From Pseudomonas fluorescens (GTDB taxonomy: Bacteria > Pseudomonadota > Gammaproteobacteria > Pseudomonadales > Pseudomonadaceae): a stretch of 64,000 nucleotides of DNA. Positions 63,978-64,000 of this stretch are shown here, in pieces. The position numbers and the translations under genes are program-made. The stretch covers positions 5,580,001-5,644,000 of the forward strand of contig NZ_CP038438.1 in assembly GCF_004683905.1 (NCBI RefSeq), given 5' to 3'. Positions within the stretch are counted from its first letter, which is position 1, and each line of letters starts with the position of its first letter. The notes under the pieces were generated by a model that saw only the letters and a list, made by a program, of their open reading frames with translations, was not told the origin of the DNA and did not search any database.

Positions 63978-64000
63978 CATCAGCGACCTCGATACTTACA

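Overview
The window is a high-GC chromosomal segment from a Pseudomonas, most likely of the P. fluorescens group. This rests on gene content and order, Pseudomonas-type codon use, and about two dozen REP/REPIN-type inverted repeats of several sequence classes lying between genes. No tRNA, rRNA, CRISPR array, insertion sequence or prophage was seen. The first gene (soxA) is cut by the window edge.

Most of the window (1-48 kb) is one large locus for quaternary-amine catabolism. Choline is imported by BetT and oxidised by BetA and BetB to glycine betaine. Betaine is demethylated by GbcAB to dimethylglycine, by DgcAB with a dedicated electron-transfer flavoprotein (EtfAB) to sarcosine, and by SoxBDAG to glycine. 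GlyA makes serine and SdaB makes pyruvate. A second branch converts gamma-butyrobetaine to L-carnitine (2-oxoglutarate dioxygenase) and then through CdhA, CdhC and CdhB back to glycine betaine. Uptake uses the CbcXWV ABC transporter with the extra binding protein CaiX. Regulators present are BetI (choline), GbdR (betaine/dimethylglycine) and CdhR (carnitine). Layout: glyA-soxBDA (1-4.3 kb, minus); traX-like, threonine aldolase and SDR genes (4.6-7.4 kb); divergent gbcB/gbcA (7.6-10.3 kb); an accessory three-gene oxidase module (10.4-17.2 kb); a 1.1-kb non-coding region with a DnaA-box repeat array (17.25-18.4 kb); M19 dipeptidase-DUF5943-dgcA-dgcB-etfA-etfB (18.4-26.2 kb, minus); a small accessory island with a toxin-antitoxin pair (26.4-28.0 kb); carnitine genes (28.2-34.2 kb); gbdR and sdaB (34.5-38.0 kb); cbcXWV (38.4-41.4 kb); betT/betIBA (41.6-48.2 kb).

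The right end (48-64 kb) is ordinary chromosome: a TldD/TldE-like pair, an MFS exporter, dbpA, a YhiN-like flavoprotein, yccS, a periplasmic binding protein, elaA, a small winged-helix protein, a YgjP-like metallopeptidase, a REC-PAS-GGDEF-EAL protein and a PL7 alginate lyase.

The least explained items are: (i) a four-copy, about 182-bp degenerate tandem repeat whose copies each carry a DnaA-box-like 9-mer at 17.56-18.17 kb, with further perfect boxes inside etfB and etfA; (ii) a 1150-residue GMC oxidoreductase fused to an alpha/beta-hydrolase with Cys at the nucleophile elbow, beside a membrane di-haem cytochrome and a metallophosphoesterase; (iii) a shared GCGAC direct repeat with 20-21-bp period in three quaternary-amine promoters, probably the operator of GbdR/CdhR-type regulators; and (iv) a candidate small RNA at 34.28-34.42 kb.
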